A stretch of 64,000 bases of DNA, taken from positions 1 to 64,000 of the IMG/VR virus record IMGVR_UViG_3300024255_001771. One strand, 5' to 3'. Positions 37,811 to 46,499 of the stretch are shown piece by piece; position 1 is the stretch's first letter; each line of letters starts with the position of its first letter. This DNA comes from a virus. The notes under the pieces were generated by a model, which saw only the letters and a program-made list of their open reading frames with translations, did no database searches and was not told the DNA's origin. The translations under genes were made by a program, and so were the position numbers.

Positions 37811-39310
37811 ATGGCTTATCAAATAGATAGATATAATAACACTATCCTAACAATAGTTGAAGATGGTACAGTTGATACAACAACTGATCTAAAATTCATC
37901 GGCAAAAACTATGCAGGATATGGTGAAATTCAAAACGAAAACATGTTGTTTTTGTTAGAAAACTTTAGTGGAGCTAATCCTCCACCACGTGCAATTAGCG
38001 GGCAGCTTTGGTACGATAGTACTATTAACAAATTAAAGTTTTACGATGGAAATAAATGGCGTACAACAGGTGGCTCAGAAGTTGAAGCAGCACAACCAAC
38101 AGGACTAACACAAGGTGACTTTTGGTGGGACGTATCAAACAAACAACTATATGTGTTTGATGGCACAAACTTTGTATTAATTGGACCACAGAATGCAGGC
38201 GAAGGTGTTACCCAAATGCGTAGTCGTCAAATTCTTGATACTGTTGGTGGGCCACATACAATTATTGAAGGTATTATTTCCGACGAAGTAATTACAATAC
38301 ATAGTGCTACAGCATTTCAACTTTCAGATTCAAATCCAATTTCAGGATTTTCCAAAATCAAAAAAGGCATCACGCTTGTCAATACCCCTGACACTGGCAT
38401 AACAACAGGTGATCACAGATTTTGGGGAACATCTACAAACGCATTGAAATTAGGCGGTGTTGACGCAAGTCAATATGTTATTGCAGCACCAGGCTCGGCT
38501 ACAGTATTTACTGAAGAAGTTAATTTCCAAAAAGACAACGGAATTGCAGTAGGCGACAGTTTAGATCTAAAAATTCGTGTTGAAACAGCGGCAGGTTCGT
38601 TGCAAGGCTCAGGTATTATAGAACATACTGTTGGCGCAAATAGTAAAATTGCTTTCAAAGTAAATGATGGTACAAGTACAACACAGCATGTTCTTTCAAT
38701 AGTATCAGATGGAATGGTTCCAGCTGTAGATAATACAAAGAACCTTGGTAGTGAATCACTACGATGGGCAAATGTTTATGCAACAAGTTTTGTAGGAGTA
38801 GCAACAAAAGCTGATACACTTAGAGGCGAAGGTGGAAATTATATTTCTGCAAGTTCAGCACAAAGTCCGGCAGCGGCGCCAAACGGTACAATAGCTATAA
38901 GAACATCAGACAACAAACTTAGAGCAGTAACATTTGAAGGTAGAGCAACTGAAGCACAATATGCTGACCTTGCAGAAAAGTATACAACTGACGAAGAATA
39001 TCCAGTAGGTACAGCAATGGCAGTAGGCGGAGAAGCCGAAACAAAAGCAGCAAGTGCAAGTAATATGTGTATAGGTGTTATTTCAGAAAAACCAGCATAC
39101 TTAATGAACAGTGAAGCAGACGGTCAAGCAATTGGTCTTAAAGGGCGTGTTCCAGTAAGAGTATCTGGACCAGTTTCAAAAGGACAACCTGTGTATGCTT
39201 GGGAAGATGGTGTTTGTTCAACTATTGCAGCAACAGCGTTAGTTGGTATTGCATTAGAAAGCAATAGTGACGAAGGTGAAAAACTAGTAGAATGCGTACT
39301 TAAAGTATAA
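37811..39310 (+). CDS. Tail fibre protein (paralogue 3 of 3)
   Basis: A 499-residue fibre with the same N-terminal unit: NENMLFLLENFSGANPP, GQLWYDSTINKLKFYDG (about 63-79), GDFWWDVSNKQLYVFDG and LIGPQNAGEG. The C-terminal domain is of a different type, with ATEAQYADLAEKYTTD, YPVGTAMAVGG, PAYLMNSEADG and LKGRVPVRVSGPV, a module seen at the ends of many phage fibres. The shaft is shorter than in the other two. It probably contributes a third binding tip or a fibre connector. Confidence 0.78.
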   Translation: MAYQIDRYNNTILTIVEDGTVDTTTDLKFIGKNYAGYGEIQNENMLFLLENFSGANPPPRAISGQLWYDSTINKLKFYDGNKWRTTGGSEVEAAQPTGLTQGDFWWDVSNKQLYVFDGTNFVLIGPQNAGEGVTQMRSRQILDTVGGPHTIIEGIISDEVITIHSATAFQLSDSNPISGFSKIKKGITLVNTPDTGITTGDHRFWGTSTNALKLGGVDASQYVIAAPGSATVFTEEVNFQKDNGIAVGDSLDLKIRVETAAGSLQGSGIIEHTVGANSKIAFKVNDGTSTTQHVLSIVSDGMVPAVDNTKNLGSESLRWANVYATSFVGVATKADTLRGEGGNYISASSAQSPAAAPNGTIAIRTSDNKLRAVTFEGRATEAQYADLAEKYTTDEEYPVGTAMAVGGEAETKAASASNMCIGVISEKPAYLMNSEADGQAIGLKGRVPVRVSGPVSKGQPVYAWEDGVCSTIAATALVGIALESNSDEGEKLVECVLKV

Positions 39311-39319
39311 GGAAAAGTT

Positions 39320-40249
39320 ATGGCAGTCGGTGATCTAATTACAGCAGCAAGGTTCAACAACTTACAATCTCGTATTGCAGCAATACAAGGTAATGGTAGT
39401 AGTTCCGACGGTTACGGCCAAACACTAGCAAGTGATCAAGCACTTGCAAGTGCAACAGTTACAGCAGCCGATATGCAAGGGTTGTACTTAGATATGAGTA
39501 GAGCAAGAACCCATCAGACAGGTATAGTTCCTACTCAAATACAATCAATAAATGTTGCAGATTTAATTATTGACGATGATACTTCGCCTTATGTAGATAA
39601 AGCAGTAAGTGCTTTTGAAAGTTTAATGCTAAACATTGAAGCTGACAGATTTCAGATCAATGATTCACAAGCAAGTTTAACAGCAGGTGTAACTAGCACA
39701 AGAGAAACAGGTTGGAGTGGCAATTTACAACACGAAGTTGAAGTAACATTTGAAAATGCAGATGGAGCAAGGCACTTCTTTAATAGTGGCGGACAATTAC
39801 GTTTCTACAGTACATTATCAGGTGGCTCAGAATTAAAGACAGATGACTGGCGTGTAATTCTTAACAATGCAGGCACAGTACAGTTTAAATATAATACTAC
39901 AGCATCTTCAGGATCTGGACAAGCATATGGTGTTGGATTTTATGATTTAACTACAACATACCAACTAATTTACCAAAAAGTAGGTAGTGACGTAAATGCA
40001 GCATATGCTGAAAACAGATATACTATTGCTGCTAAAAAGCAAAATAGCAGTGTAATTAAGTTTTTAATATCATATAGAGACGAAGACACTGGTGATAGTC
40101 CTATATTACCAGTACCTCCAGGCGGTATTGTTGGCGGCGTTGATGAAAGTGTTGACGGAATATTAAAAAGTATTATACAAGTATACCGAGCAACAGGCCC
40201 AAGCGTTGAAGTAGAAGCACCGAATCTCTTTAATTCTATCATACTTTAA
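39320..40249 (+). CDS. Tail-associated structural protein (tandem pair, copy 1)
   Basis: A 309-residue protein paralogous to the next gene. Shared motifs are ARFNNLQSRIAAI at the N-terminus, LYLDMSRARTHQTG (about 54-67), HEVEVTFENADGARHFFN (about 135-152) and SGGQLRFYSTLSGGSELKTDDW. I know the HFFNSGG-x-IRF-type domain from phage virion proteins of the tail-fibre region, but I cannot name a function. AGGA lies before the ATG, and the gene follows the third fibre by 9 nt. Confidence 0.72.
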   Translation: MAVGDLITAARFNNLQSRIAAIQGNGSSSDGYGQTLASDQALASATVTAADMQGLYLDMSRARTHQTGIVPTQIQSINVADLIIDDDTSPYVDKAVSAFESLMLNIEADRFQINDSQASLTAGVTSTRETGWSGNLQHEVEVTFENADGARHFFNSGGQLRFYSTLSGGSELKTDDWRVILNNAGTVQFKYNTTASSGSGQAYGVGFYDLTTTYQLIYQKVGSDVNAAYAENRYTIAAKKQNSSVIKFLISYRDEDTGDSPILPVPPGGIVGGVDESVDGILKSIIQVYRATGPSVEVEAPNLFNSIIL

Positions 40250-40255
40250 CTACGC

Positions 40256-40262
40256 ATAAATA
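40256..40262 (+). promoter_or_regulatory. Late promoter motif ATAAATA before copy 2
   Basis: ATAAATA (in CGCATAAATAG) lies in the 40-nt gap between the two paralogues, 27 nt before the ATG at 40290; a CGGAG sequence precedes that ATG. Confidence 0.62.
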
Positions 40263-40289
40263 GTTATGTGATACAGTTACGGAGCTCTC

Positions 40290-41501
40290 ATGCCTACATC
40301 AGTACTAGCAACAAGATTTAATAATTTGCAAGATAGAATTGCCGCAGTTTATGGCAATCCACTATTGTCATCTAGTACAACAGGATATGCACAACCTGTT
40401 AGAAGCGGAAATGCAACTGCTCTCAATTACAGAAATGTAAACTGGGCTGTAGCAAGTTCTATAAGTAATTCTAGTGTTATAACAATAAATGGTCACGGAT
40501 TTGTAGACGGAGATTTAGTGTTATATGATAATCAAGGCAATCAAGATATATACAGCCTTAATAACGAAGACTACTATTATGTAAATCGAGTAAGTGCAAA
40601 TACATTTACATTACATACTACGGCTGCAATTAATAACAGCTCTAAACTTCTTGTTGCTGTAAGCGGAACAGTAGGTACTCATAGATTACGTGAAGTACAA
40701 GGTGATAGAATAACAGCGACACAATGGTTTAATCTTTACCTTGATATTATGGCAGCTAGAGTACATCAAACAGGTACTAATCCTCTTTCAGACTTTACTC
40801 CGACAGCACAAGTTGATATAGTTGACGACACTATACTTGGACAATTAGAATCTTTAATGACACAAATTGAAGCAAACTTATTTGCCCAAGGAACTGGACA
40901 GTACGATTTAGATGATCTACGTGACGGTACAGGTTCTACAATATCAAGACAAAGATTTACAAATTGGAACGGCACACTTACACACGAGTTTAGTGTAAAC
41001 TGGCAAAACGCAAACGAACGTCAAGGATTTTTTAATGCTGGCGGCGAGATTAGAATATTTTCTAGTATAACTGGTGGTTCAGGACTAAAGACAAATGACT
41101 GGCGCTCGTTATTATCCACAGCTGGGATAGTTACTTTTGGCAGATCAGCAACAACAACATCAGGTTCTGCAACAATACAAGCTAATAAAGGCAATTATAT
41201 AGGTCTTAGTGCAGGGTACACTTTACTTGCTAATTATTCAGGTAGTGATTATGTAGATAATGACTGGGATATCTATGTAAGAGAAATAAGCAACACTGAA
41301 ATAAGATTTAGAGTACGTTTCCAAGATCTTGATAGCCCTCCATCACAAGCACCATTCTTTGATATTGACGAAGATGTTACTGGAACATTAAATTCTAGTG
41401 TTCAACTATTCCGTCCATCTGGTACATTTACAATAGATGAAGTAGATTATACTACTGTTGATATTTCACCTGTAACAGGTACAATTTTACAAACTATCTA
41501 G
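40290..41501 (+). CDS. Tail-associated structural protein (tandem pair, copy 2)
   Basis: A 403-residue paralogue of the preceding gene: ATRFNNLQDRIAAVYGN at the start, LYLDIMAARVHQTG (about 150-163), FSVNWQNANERQGFFN and AGGEIRIFSSITGGSGLKTNDW. It is about 95 residues longer because of an insertion at about 40-135 containing NGHGFVDGDLVLYDNQG, a short beta-rich unit. It is the last gene of the late structural run; the next gene starts behind a host-type promoter. Confidence 0.72.
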   Translation: MPTSVLATRFNNLQDRIAAVYGNPLLSSSTTGYAQPVRSGNATALNYRNVNWAVASSISNSSVITINGHGFVDGDLVLYDNQGNQDIYSLNNEDYYYVNRVSANTFTLHTTAAINNSSKLLVAVSGTVGTHRLREVQGDRITATQWFNLYLDIMAARVHQTGTNPLSDFTPTAQVDIVDDTILGQLESLMTQIEANLFAQGTGQYDLDDLRDGTGSTISRQRFTNWNGTLTHEFSVNWQNANERQGFFNAGGEIRIFSSITGGSGLKTNDWRSLLSTAGIVTFGRSATTTSGSATIQANKGNYIGLSAGYTLLANYSGSDYVDNDWDIYVREISNTEIRFRVRFQDLDSPPSQAPFFDIDEDVTGTLNSSVQLFRPSGTFTIDEVDYTTVDISPVTGTILQTI

Positions 41502-41512
41502 TCAGGTTCTTC

Positions 41513-41541
41513 TTGACAAAATCCAAAAAGTATTATATACT
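41513..41541 (+). promoter_or_regulatory. Strong host-type sigma-70 promoter of the accessory operon
   Basis: TTGACA (41513-41518), a 17-nt spacer, then TATACT (41536-41541); a TATAAT overlaps further on at 41544-41549. This is near-perfect housekeeping consensus and lies 23 nt before the first ATG (41565). No late motif is seen here, in contrast to the structural genes upstream. All 21 genes to 61836 could be read from it because no gap exceeds 18 nt. Confidence 0.87.
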
Positions 41542-41564
41542 ATTATAATAACTTGGAGAGCCTT

Positions 41565-41915
41565 ATGGATGAACGTCTAGAAAAAGCATTGGACTTTAGT
41601 AACTTCATGGTTACTATGAATAACCAAAAAAGATTACTTAAAGAAAAATATTTTGAAGATTTATTGTACTATACAAACGGATGTCAATTTTCTGTTACTA
41701 AAGAACTGATTACATTTGTAGGTCTATTAGTTGAAAAGGGTCTTGAAGAAGCAGTGCTTACAGATGACAACGATATACCTACAAACATTCTAAGTTTAGA
41801 ATCATTCTATGACGACATTTTAGATGTTTACTTTACTGCTTCAAATAATTATTTTGCAGAATATGAAAAAATAAAGTCAAATAGGTCAGTGGAAAATTTA
41901 GTAGACTATGAGTAG
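41565..41915 (+). CDS. Small conserved-looking phage protein, function unknown
   Basis: A 116-residue acidic protein. I chose the ATG at 41565, not the TTG at 41553, because GGAG (41555-41558) sits 6 nt before the ATG. Visible features are ALDFSNFMVTMNNQKRLLKE (about 7-26), then FSVTKELITFVGLLVEKG and an acidic stretch LTDDNDIP, ending NRSVENLVDYE. It is predicted mostly helical and soluble. I believe similar small proteins exist in marine T4-like phages, but I know of no function. As first gene behind the strong promoter it should be abundantly expressed. Confidence 0.75.
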   Translation: MDERLEKALDFSNFMVTMNNQKRLLKEKYFEDLLYYTNGCQFSVTKELITFVGLLVEKGLEEAVLTDDNDIPTNILSLESFYDDILDVYFTASNNYFAEYEKIKSNRSVENLVDYE

Positions 41916-42765
41916 CAAAGGCGTACTATTATTTGCTAGAAATAATGATCAAATTGATTATATCAAACAAGCATATTTCTTAGCTAAACGTGTAAAGCAA
42001 TACTTAGGCGTGCCAACGACTCTAGTAACAGATTCTATCCATTATTTAGAACGTGAATTTGATACAGCAGTATTTGATCAGGTTATTCCAATTGAACCTT
42101 GGATTAAAGACAACGGCAGAACATTCAACGATGGCGCAATGAGTAGCCAACGTGCGCATTTCAAAAATTTAGATAGATTTAATGCATACAGATTCTCTCC
42201 GTATGATGAAACAATACTTATGGACACTGATTATGTAGTGTCTAACTCTTTACTTAAAAATGTATTTGGTAGTGTAAATGACTTTTCAATATATCGAGAT
42301 AGCATAGACATATCTAACATTAGAAATCCAAGAGAATTTAAGTATGTAAGTGATAGTAGTGTAGATTTTTATTGGGCTACTGTTGTATACTTCAAAAAAA
42401 CAAGTATTAACGAAAGATTTTTTGATTTAGTTGCACATATACAAGACGAATATGATCACTACAGAAGAGTTTATCAAATACCTAGCAAAATGTTTAGAAA
42501 TGACTTTGCATTTAGTATAGCAATACACATGATGAATGGATTTCAGCAAGGTGGCTTTGTAACACCTTTGCCTGGAAAACTATTGTACACTTTAGATAAA
42601 GATATATTGTGGGATTTAGATAATGACAACATGCTTTTCTTAGTTGAAAAAGAAAAACATATAGGAGAATACACAGCACTTCGAACTAGAGGACAAAGTA
42701 TTCACGTAATGAATAAATTTAGTCTTGTAAGACAAATTGACAAGGAGACATCCAATGGAAGATAA
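41908..42765 (+). CDS. Glycosyltransferase-like protein (GT-A type, DTD motif)
   Basis: A 285-residue protein with a GT-A-like plan similar to family GT8. An N-terminal strand KGVLLFARNNDQIDYIKQA comes first, then LGVPTTLVTDS and the central motif DETILMDTDYVV (about 105-116), whose DTD would bind a metal and a nucleotide sugar. The C-terminus ends RGQSIHVMNKFSLVRQID. The same layout recurs in the next gene (ALVLDTDMLV-type motif), so the two are probably distant paralogues. It overlaps its upstream neighbour by 8 nt. Donor and acceptor cannot be told. Confidence 0.66.
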   Translation: MSSKGVLLFARNNDQIDYIKQAYFLAKRVKQYLGVPTTLVTDSIHYLEREFDTAVFDQVIPIEPWIKDNGRTFNDGAMSSQRAHFKNLDRFNAYRFSPYDETILMDTDYVVSNSLLKNVFGSVNDFSIYRDSIDISNIRNPREFKYVSDSSVDFYWATVVYFKKTSINERFFDLVAHIQDEYDHYRRVYQIPSKMFRNDFAFSIAIHMMNGFQQGGFVTPLPGKLLYTLDKDILWDLDNDNMLFLVEKEKHIGEYTALRTRGQSIHVMNKFSLVRQIDKETSNGR

Positions 42766-43600
42766 TTTTGGTATTGTAATGCTTGCGCAAAATAATGATG
42801 TTGACGACTATGTTCAGCAAGCATGTGTTACAGCAATGAGTATTGCAAAAACTAATCCTGGTATTCCTGTTAGTCTTATCACTAATGACGAAGTACCTGC
42901 ACAGTATCAAAGATTTTTTGATAACATTATTGAAATACCATGGACTGACAGTGCAGAAAAAGAAAATTGGAAAATATCAAATCGCTGGAAAATATATCAT
43001 GTATCTCCTTATACAAGAACGTTGGTGTTAGATACAGATATGTTAGTGTTGCAAGATATTGACTCATGGGTAAAGTTTTTAGAAAACTATGAAATGTACT
43101 TTGTAAGTAATGTTTACACGTATAGAGGTGATTTAGTTACTAGTGATTATTATCGCAAAGCATTTACTGCAAATGAATTGCCTAACTTGTACTCAGGATT
43201 GCATTACTTTAAGAAATGTGAGTTTTCTCATAAGTTTTATACTTGGTTAGAACTTGTAGTTAATAATTGGGAATTATTCTACGGGCAATATGTTAAAGAA
43301 CATTATCCTAAGCGTTGTAGTATTGATGTAAGTGCAGCTATTGTATCTAAGATTTTAGATTGTGACTCTGAAATTACGAATACAAGAGTAAAGTTTCCAA
43401 GTTTTACACATATGAAGCCAAGAATACAAGATTGGCACGAAGCAATAAACAAATGGCAAAACAGAATCAGTGTTTATATGGATAAAGATTGTAATTTAAA
43501 GTTAGGTAATCACATACAAACAGGTATTTTACATTACACAGAAAAAGACTTTATAGAAGGCGCTGTTATAAAGAGATACGAGGAGTTATTAGATGTCTGA
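42755..43600 (+). CDS. Glycosyltransferase-like protein (GT-A/GT8-like)
   Basis: A 281-residue protein with FGIVMLAQNNDVDDYVQQA at the start, GIPVSLITNDEVP, and YTRTLVLDTDMLVLQDID with a DTD motif at about 93-95, as in GT8-type transferases. The later LYSGLHYFKKCEF and IDVSAAIVSKI stretches also fit that family. I moved the start from the TTG at 42737 to the ATG at 42755 because AGGAG (42743-42747) lies 7 nt before the ATG. It overlaps the previous gene by 11 nt and the next by 8 nt. It probably transfers a sugar onto an unknown acceptor. Confidence 0.7.
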   Translation: MEDNFGIVMLAQNNDVDDYVQQACVTAMSIAKTNPGIPVSLITNDEVPAQYQRFFDNIIEIPWTDSAEKENWKISNRWKIYHVSPYTRTLVLDTDMLVLQDIDSWVKFLENYEMYFVSNVYTYRGDLVTSDYYRKAFTANELPNLYSGLHYFKKCEFSHKFYTWLELVVNNWELFYGQYVKEHYPKRCSIDVSAAIVSKILDCDSEITNTRVKFPSFTHMKPRIQDWHEAINKWQNRISVYMDKDCNLKLGNHIQTGILHYTEKDFIEGAVIKRYEELLDV

Positions 43601-44210
43601 AACAAATACATTCTTAGATATGATTCAAGGGCTACAAGTACCAACAAAAACTTTTGTAGAATTTGACACAGATACTGGAGAGCTTATTAGAGTAGGCAAA
43701 AAAGGTAACGATGACAATTCTTATATTGAAGTAGATGCAAATAGTATAACAGAGATCATGTCTGGCACAAAGACAATGAATGAATACAAAGTTGTTTTTG
43801 ACATTGGCCTTAAAGAATACACACTTAGAGAAAGAGGCGACCTAGAAACTGAAAATGATCACGTATATAATACACTTTATGAAGTGCCTATGTTTGTTGA
43901 CGGTGATTGTGATTTAATTATTTTCCAAGATAATATTAAACAAAGTTGGACAATTAAAGTAAGTAAGTCTTTGCGTGAATTTTTGAATTCAGAAGCAGTA
44001 AATATTAATAGTAATATATTCTTTAGTATTACAGCAAAGTACGATCCTAATATTCTATTAAGGTCATTACGTCTTTCAGTAAATGATTTAATTAAAACAG
44101 ATGAATTTAATTTTCCATTTGAATCAAAGTTTGAATTTAAAAATAATGTTGTAAGCGTTTATACTGCAAAGTATTTTGAAACATATAAGCATGAGGTAAT
44201 TAATGAGTAA
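43593..44210 (+). CDS. Hypothetical protein in the accessory operon
   Basis: A 205-residue soluble protein that I do not recognise. The N-terminus has VPTKTFVEFDTDTGELIRVG (about 16-35), suggesting a beta-rich fold; the middle is acidic, with KEYTLRERGDLETENDHVYN. There are no Cys clusters and no membrane segments. It is coupled on both sides (8-nt overlaps) between a GT8-like gene and another glycosyltransferase-like gene, so a structural or accessory role in glycan work is possible but unproven. Confidence 0.65.
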   Translation: MSETNTFLDMIQGLQVPTKTFVEFDTDTGELIRVGKKGNDDNSYIEVDANSITEIMSGTKTMNEYKVVFDIGLKEYTLRERGDLETENDHVYNTLYEVPMFVDGDCDLIIFQDNIKQSWTIKVSKSLREFLNSEAVNINSNIFFSITAKYDPNILLRSLRLSVNDLIKTDEFNFPFESKFEFKNNVVSVYTAKYFETYKHEVINE

Positions 44211-45129
44211 TAAATTTAAAGTTATTGATTATGATATAATCTATTTGTCTTATGACGAGCCTAACGCTGAAAAGAACTATGCGGACTTGTGTAGTAAGAT
44301 TCCTTGGGCTAAACGTGTACATGGAGTAAAAGGTAGTGACGCTGCACACAAAGCATGTGCAAAATTAAGTGAAACTGACAGATTTATTACAGTTGATGGT
44401 GACAATCAAATTAACCCAGAGTTCCTTGTACAAGAAATTGACTTTGACGCCCACGCCGATTTGGAACATAGTGTAATTAGTTGGTGCGGCAAAAATGTTA
44501 TTAATGGACTTATGTATGGTAATGGCGGACTAAAGTGTTGGCCAAAGCAGTATGTATTAGATATGAAAACACACGAAAATGCAGATCCAGATAATCCACA
44601 TGCACAAGTAGACTTTTGTTGGGACTTAAAGTATATACAACAAAATAGTTGTTACAGTTATGTATATAATAACGAAACACCACAACAAGCATGGCGTGCA
44701 GGATTTAGAGAAGGTGTTAAGATGGCACTAGATCAAGGTGTAAAGCCTACACAAGAACAATTTCTAAAAGGTCATTGGAAGAATTTGCATAGATTATGGA
44801 TTTGGTTAATGCTAGGTTCTGATGTACGAAACGGTGCTTGGGCTATATACGGTGCTAGAGAAGGGCTGTACCAAACAATGTGTACTGACTGGGATTATGT
44901 ACAAGTGCGTGACTTTGAATATCTAAACGCTATGTGGGAAGAAAAAGGTAAATTAGTACAAGAAGACATTGAGTATTATTCTACAGAACTCGGAACTAAA
45001 TTAATAAAAGAATTAAATATTCCTATTGCTGTTGAGCCCTTAGACGCTCAACAGAGCAAGTTCTTTAAGACGGTATACCAAAACCCAAGTAGAAACCCAA
45101 AGCAACAGTTTGTGATTGATCCTGAATGA
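44203..45129 (+). CDS. Glycosyltransferase-like protein (EPNA...VDGD family)
   Basis: A 308-residue protein with DYDIIYLSYDEPNAEKNY (about 9-26), RVHGVKGSDAAHKACAKL (about 38-55) and FITVDGDNQI (about 61-70), where DGD would act like the DxD of GT-A glycosyltransferases. The same order appears in the last third of the gene at 58027 (IVFISYNEPNADENW, RIHGVKGIHQAH, FFVVDGDATI), so these are paralogous domains within one operon. A second shared block is GAWAIYGAREGLY versus GEWAIKGARQGSAY. Soluble. Its substrate is unknown. Confidence 0.66.
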   Translation: MSNKFKVIDYDIIYLSYDEPNAEKNYADLCSKIPWAKRVHGVKGSDAAHKACAKLSETDRFITVDGDNQINPEFLVQEIDFDAHADLEHSVISWCGKNVINGLMYGNGGLKCWPKQYVLDMKTHENADPDNPHAQVDFCWDLKYIQQNSCYSYVYNNETPQQAWRAGFREGVKMALDQGVKPTQEQFLKGHWKNLHRLWIWLMLGSDVRNGAWAIYGAREGLYQTMCTDWDYVQVRDFEYLNAMWEEKGKLVQEDIEYYSTELGTKLIKELNIPIAVEPLDAQQSKFFKTVYQNPSRNPKQQFVIDPE

Positions 45130-46499
45130 GTAATGAAAAGCGCATCGAATTACTTGAGCAGAAACGGAAACAGATAAATTCTGTAAGTTGTAGTTTCTGT
45201 ACAGCTAAGTGGTTACAAACTACATTATACTTGCAAAACGGATATAATCATAGTTGTCACCATCCTGCTCCTCATAAGATACCTATTAGTGAAATAATGG
45301 GTAATCCACATGCACTGCACAATAGTAAACACAAAAAGAAACAGCGTGAAATGATGCTGAACGGAGAACGTCCAAAAGAGTGTGATTACTGTTGGAACAT
45401 AGAAGACTTAGATAAAAATTACTTTAGTGACAGACACTATAAGACAGCCGACTATTGGGCATGGGATAGATTTGATGAAATTGCAAAATCAAATCCTAAT
45501 GAAAATACATATCCAAGTTACTTAGAAGTAAGTTTTTCTAATGCATGTAACTTTGCATGTTCATACTGTTCACCTGAAATTAGCAGTAAGTGGATGGAAG
45601 ATATACAGCAAAATGGATCTTATCCTACAAAGCACGGATCACATGATCTAAGTTATCTCAAAAAGACACAAAAGTTTCCTTACCTTAACAGTGAAGTAAA
45701 TCCTTACGTTAAGGCTTTTTGGAAATGGTTTCCTGATGCGTTACCTCATTTAAAGGTGTTGCGTATTACTGGCGGCGAACCTACAATGAGTAAAGAAACA
45801 TGGAAACTTCTAGACATGCTAGTAGAAAATCCACAGCCTAATTTAGAAATAGCAATAAACACAAACTTGTGTGTTCCTGATAAACTAATAACAAAGTTGA
45901 TAGAGTCAATTAACAAACTAAAAGGTAAAGTCAAAAAAATAGATGTGTACACAAGTTTAGAAAGTATTGGTGAGCAAGCAGAATACTCGCGTGATGGGTT
46001 AGACTATGCACAATGGATAACAAACGTAGAACAAGTATTAGACCAAACTGACAGTTCAGTAGCAATGATGACAACTATAAACATATTAGCATTGCCAACA
46101 TTTGAGAAATTTATTAACGTGGTAATGGACTTTAGAAAAAAGTATAACAAAGCGTTTGAATATAATAGGATACCTCTAAGCATAAACATTATGCGGTGGC
46201 CACCGCATTTACAATGCACACTCTTAGATACTGAGGATAGAGAACTATATGCAAGTGCAATTGAATCTACCTGTGAAAGTTGGTTAAAGTATCATAGCCC
46301 AGATAAGTTTGCTAGACTTTATTTAGAAGAGTGGGATCAAATAAAAAGGTTCTGTGATTATTTACGTAATTCTGAGCCAGCTATTGAACATAGACAGGAT
46401 TTTGTAAGATACATACAAGCATACGATAAACGTAGAAGAAAAAACTTTAGGAAAGTGTTTCCTGAATATAGAGAAATATTAGAGGACTGGAATGCCTAA
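45126..46499 (+). CDS. Radical SAM protein with N-terminal twitch-type domain (copy A)
   Basis: A 457-residue radical SAM enzyme. The [4Fe-4S]-binding motif is C141-N-F-A-C145-S-Y-C148, followed by the SAM-contact strand RITGGEPTMS. The first ~95 residues hold further Cys: C22, C25, C44 and C86-x2-C89 in ECDYCW. That layout resembles the N-terminal 'twitch' domains that bind an extra iron-sulphur cluster. The family modifies substrates through a 5'-deoxyadenosyl radical; the substrate here is unknown. It is closely related to the next gene over most of its length (SCHHP, HNSKHKKKQRE, EYSRDGLDY), a tandem duplication. It overlaps both neighbours. Confidence 0.88.
   Translation: MSNEKRIELLEQKRKQINSVSCSFCTAKWLQTTLYLQNGYNHSCHHPAPHKIPISEIMGNPHALHNSKHKKKQREMMLNGERPKECDYCWNIEDLDKNYFSDRHYKTADYWAWDRFDEIAKSNPNENTYPSYLEVSFSNACNFACSYCSPEISSKWMEDIQQNGSYPTKHGSHDLSYLKKTQKFPYLNSEVNPYVKAFWKWFPDALPHLKVLRITGGEPTMSKETWKLLDMLVENPQPNLEIAINTNLCVPDKLITKLIESINKLKGKVKKIDVYTSLESIGEQAEYSRDGLDYAQWITNVEQVLDQTDSSVAMMTTINILALPTFEKFINVVMDFRKKYNKAFEYNRIPLSINIMRWPPHLQCTLLDTEDRELYASAIESTCESWLKYHSPDKFARLYLEEWDQIKRFCDYLRNSEPAIEHRQDFVRYIQAYDKRRRKNFRKVFPEYREILEDWNA

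Noticed and set aside
41501-41520. Hairpin-like GTCAG...TTGAC after the structural module as a terminator
   Set aside because: The stem is about 5 bp with a wobble pair and no U-run; the sequence is better explained as the -35 box of the accessory promoter.
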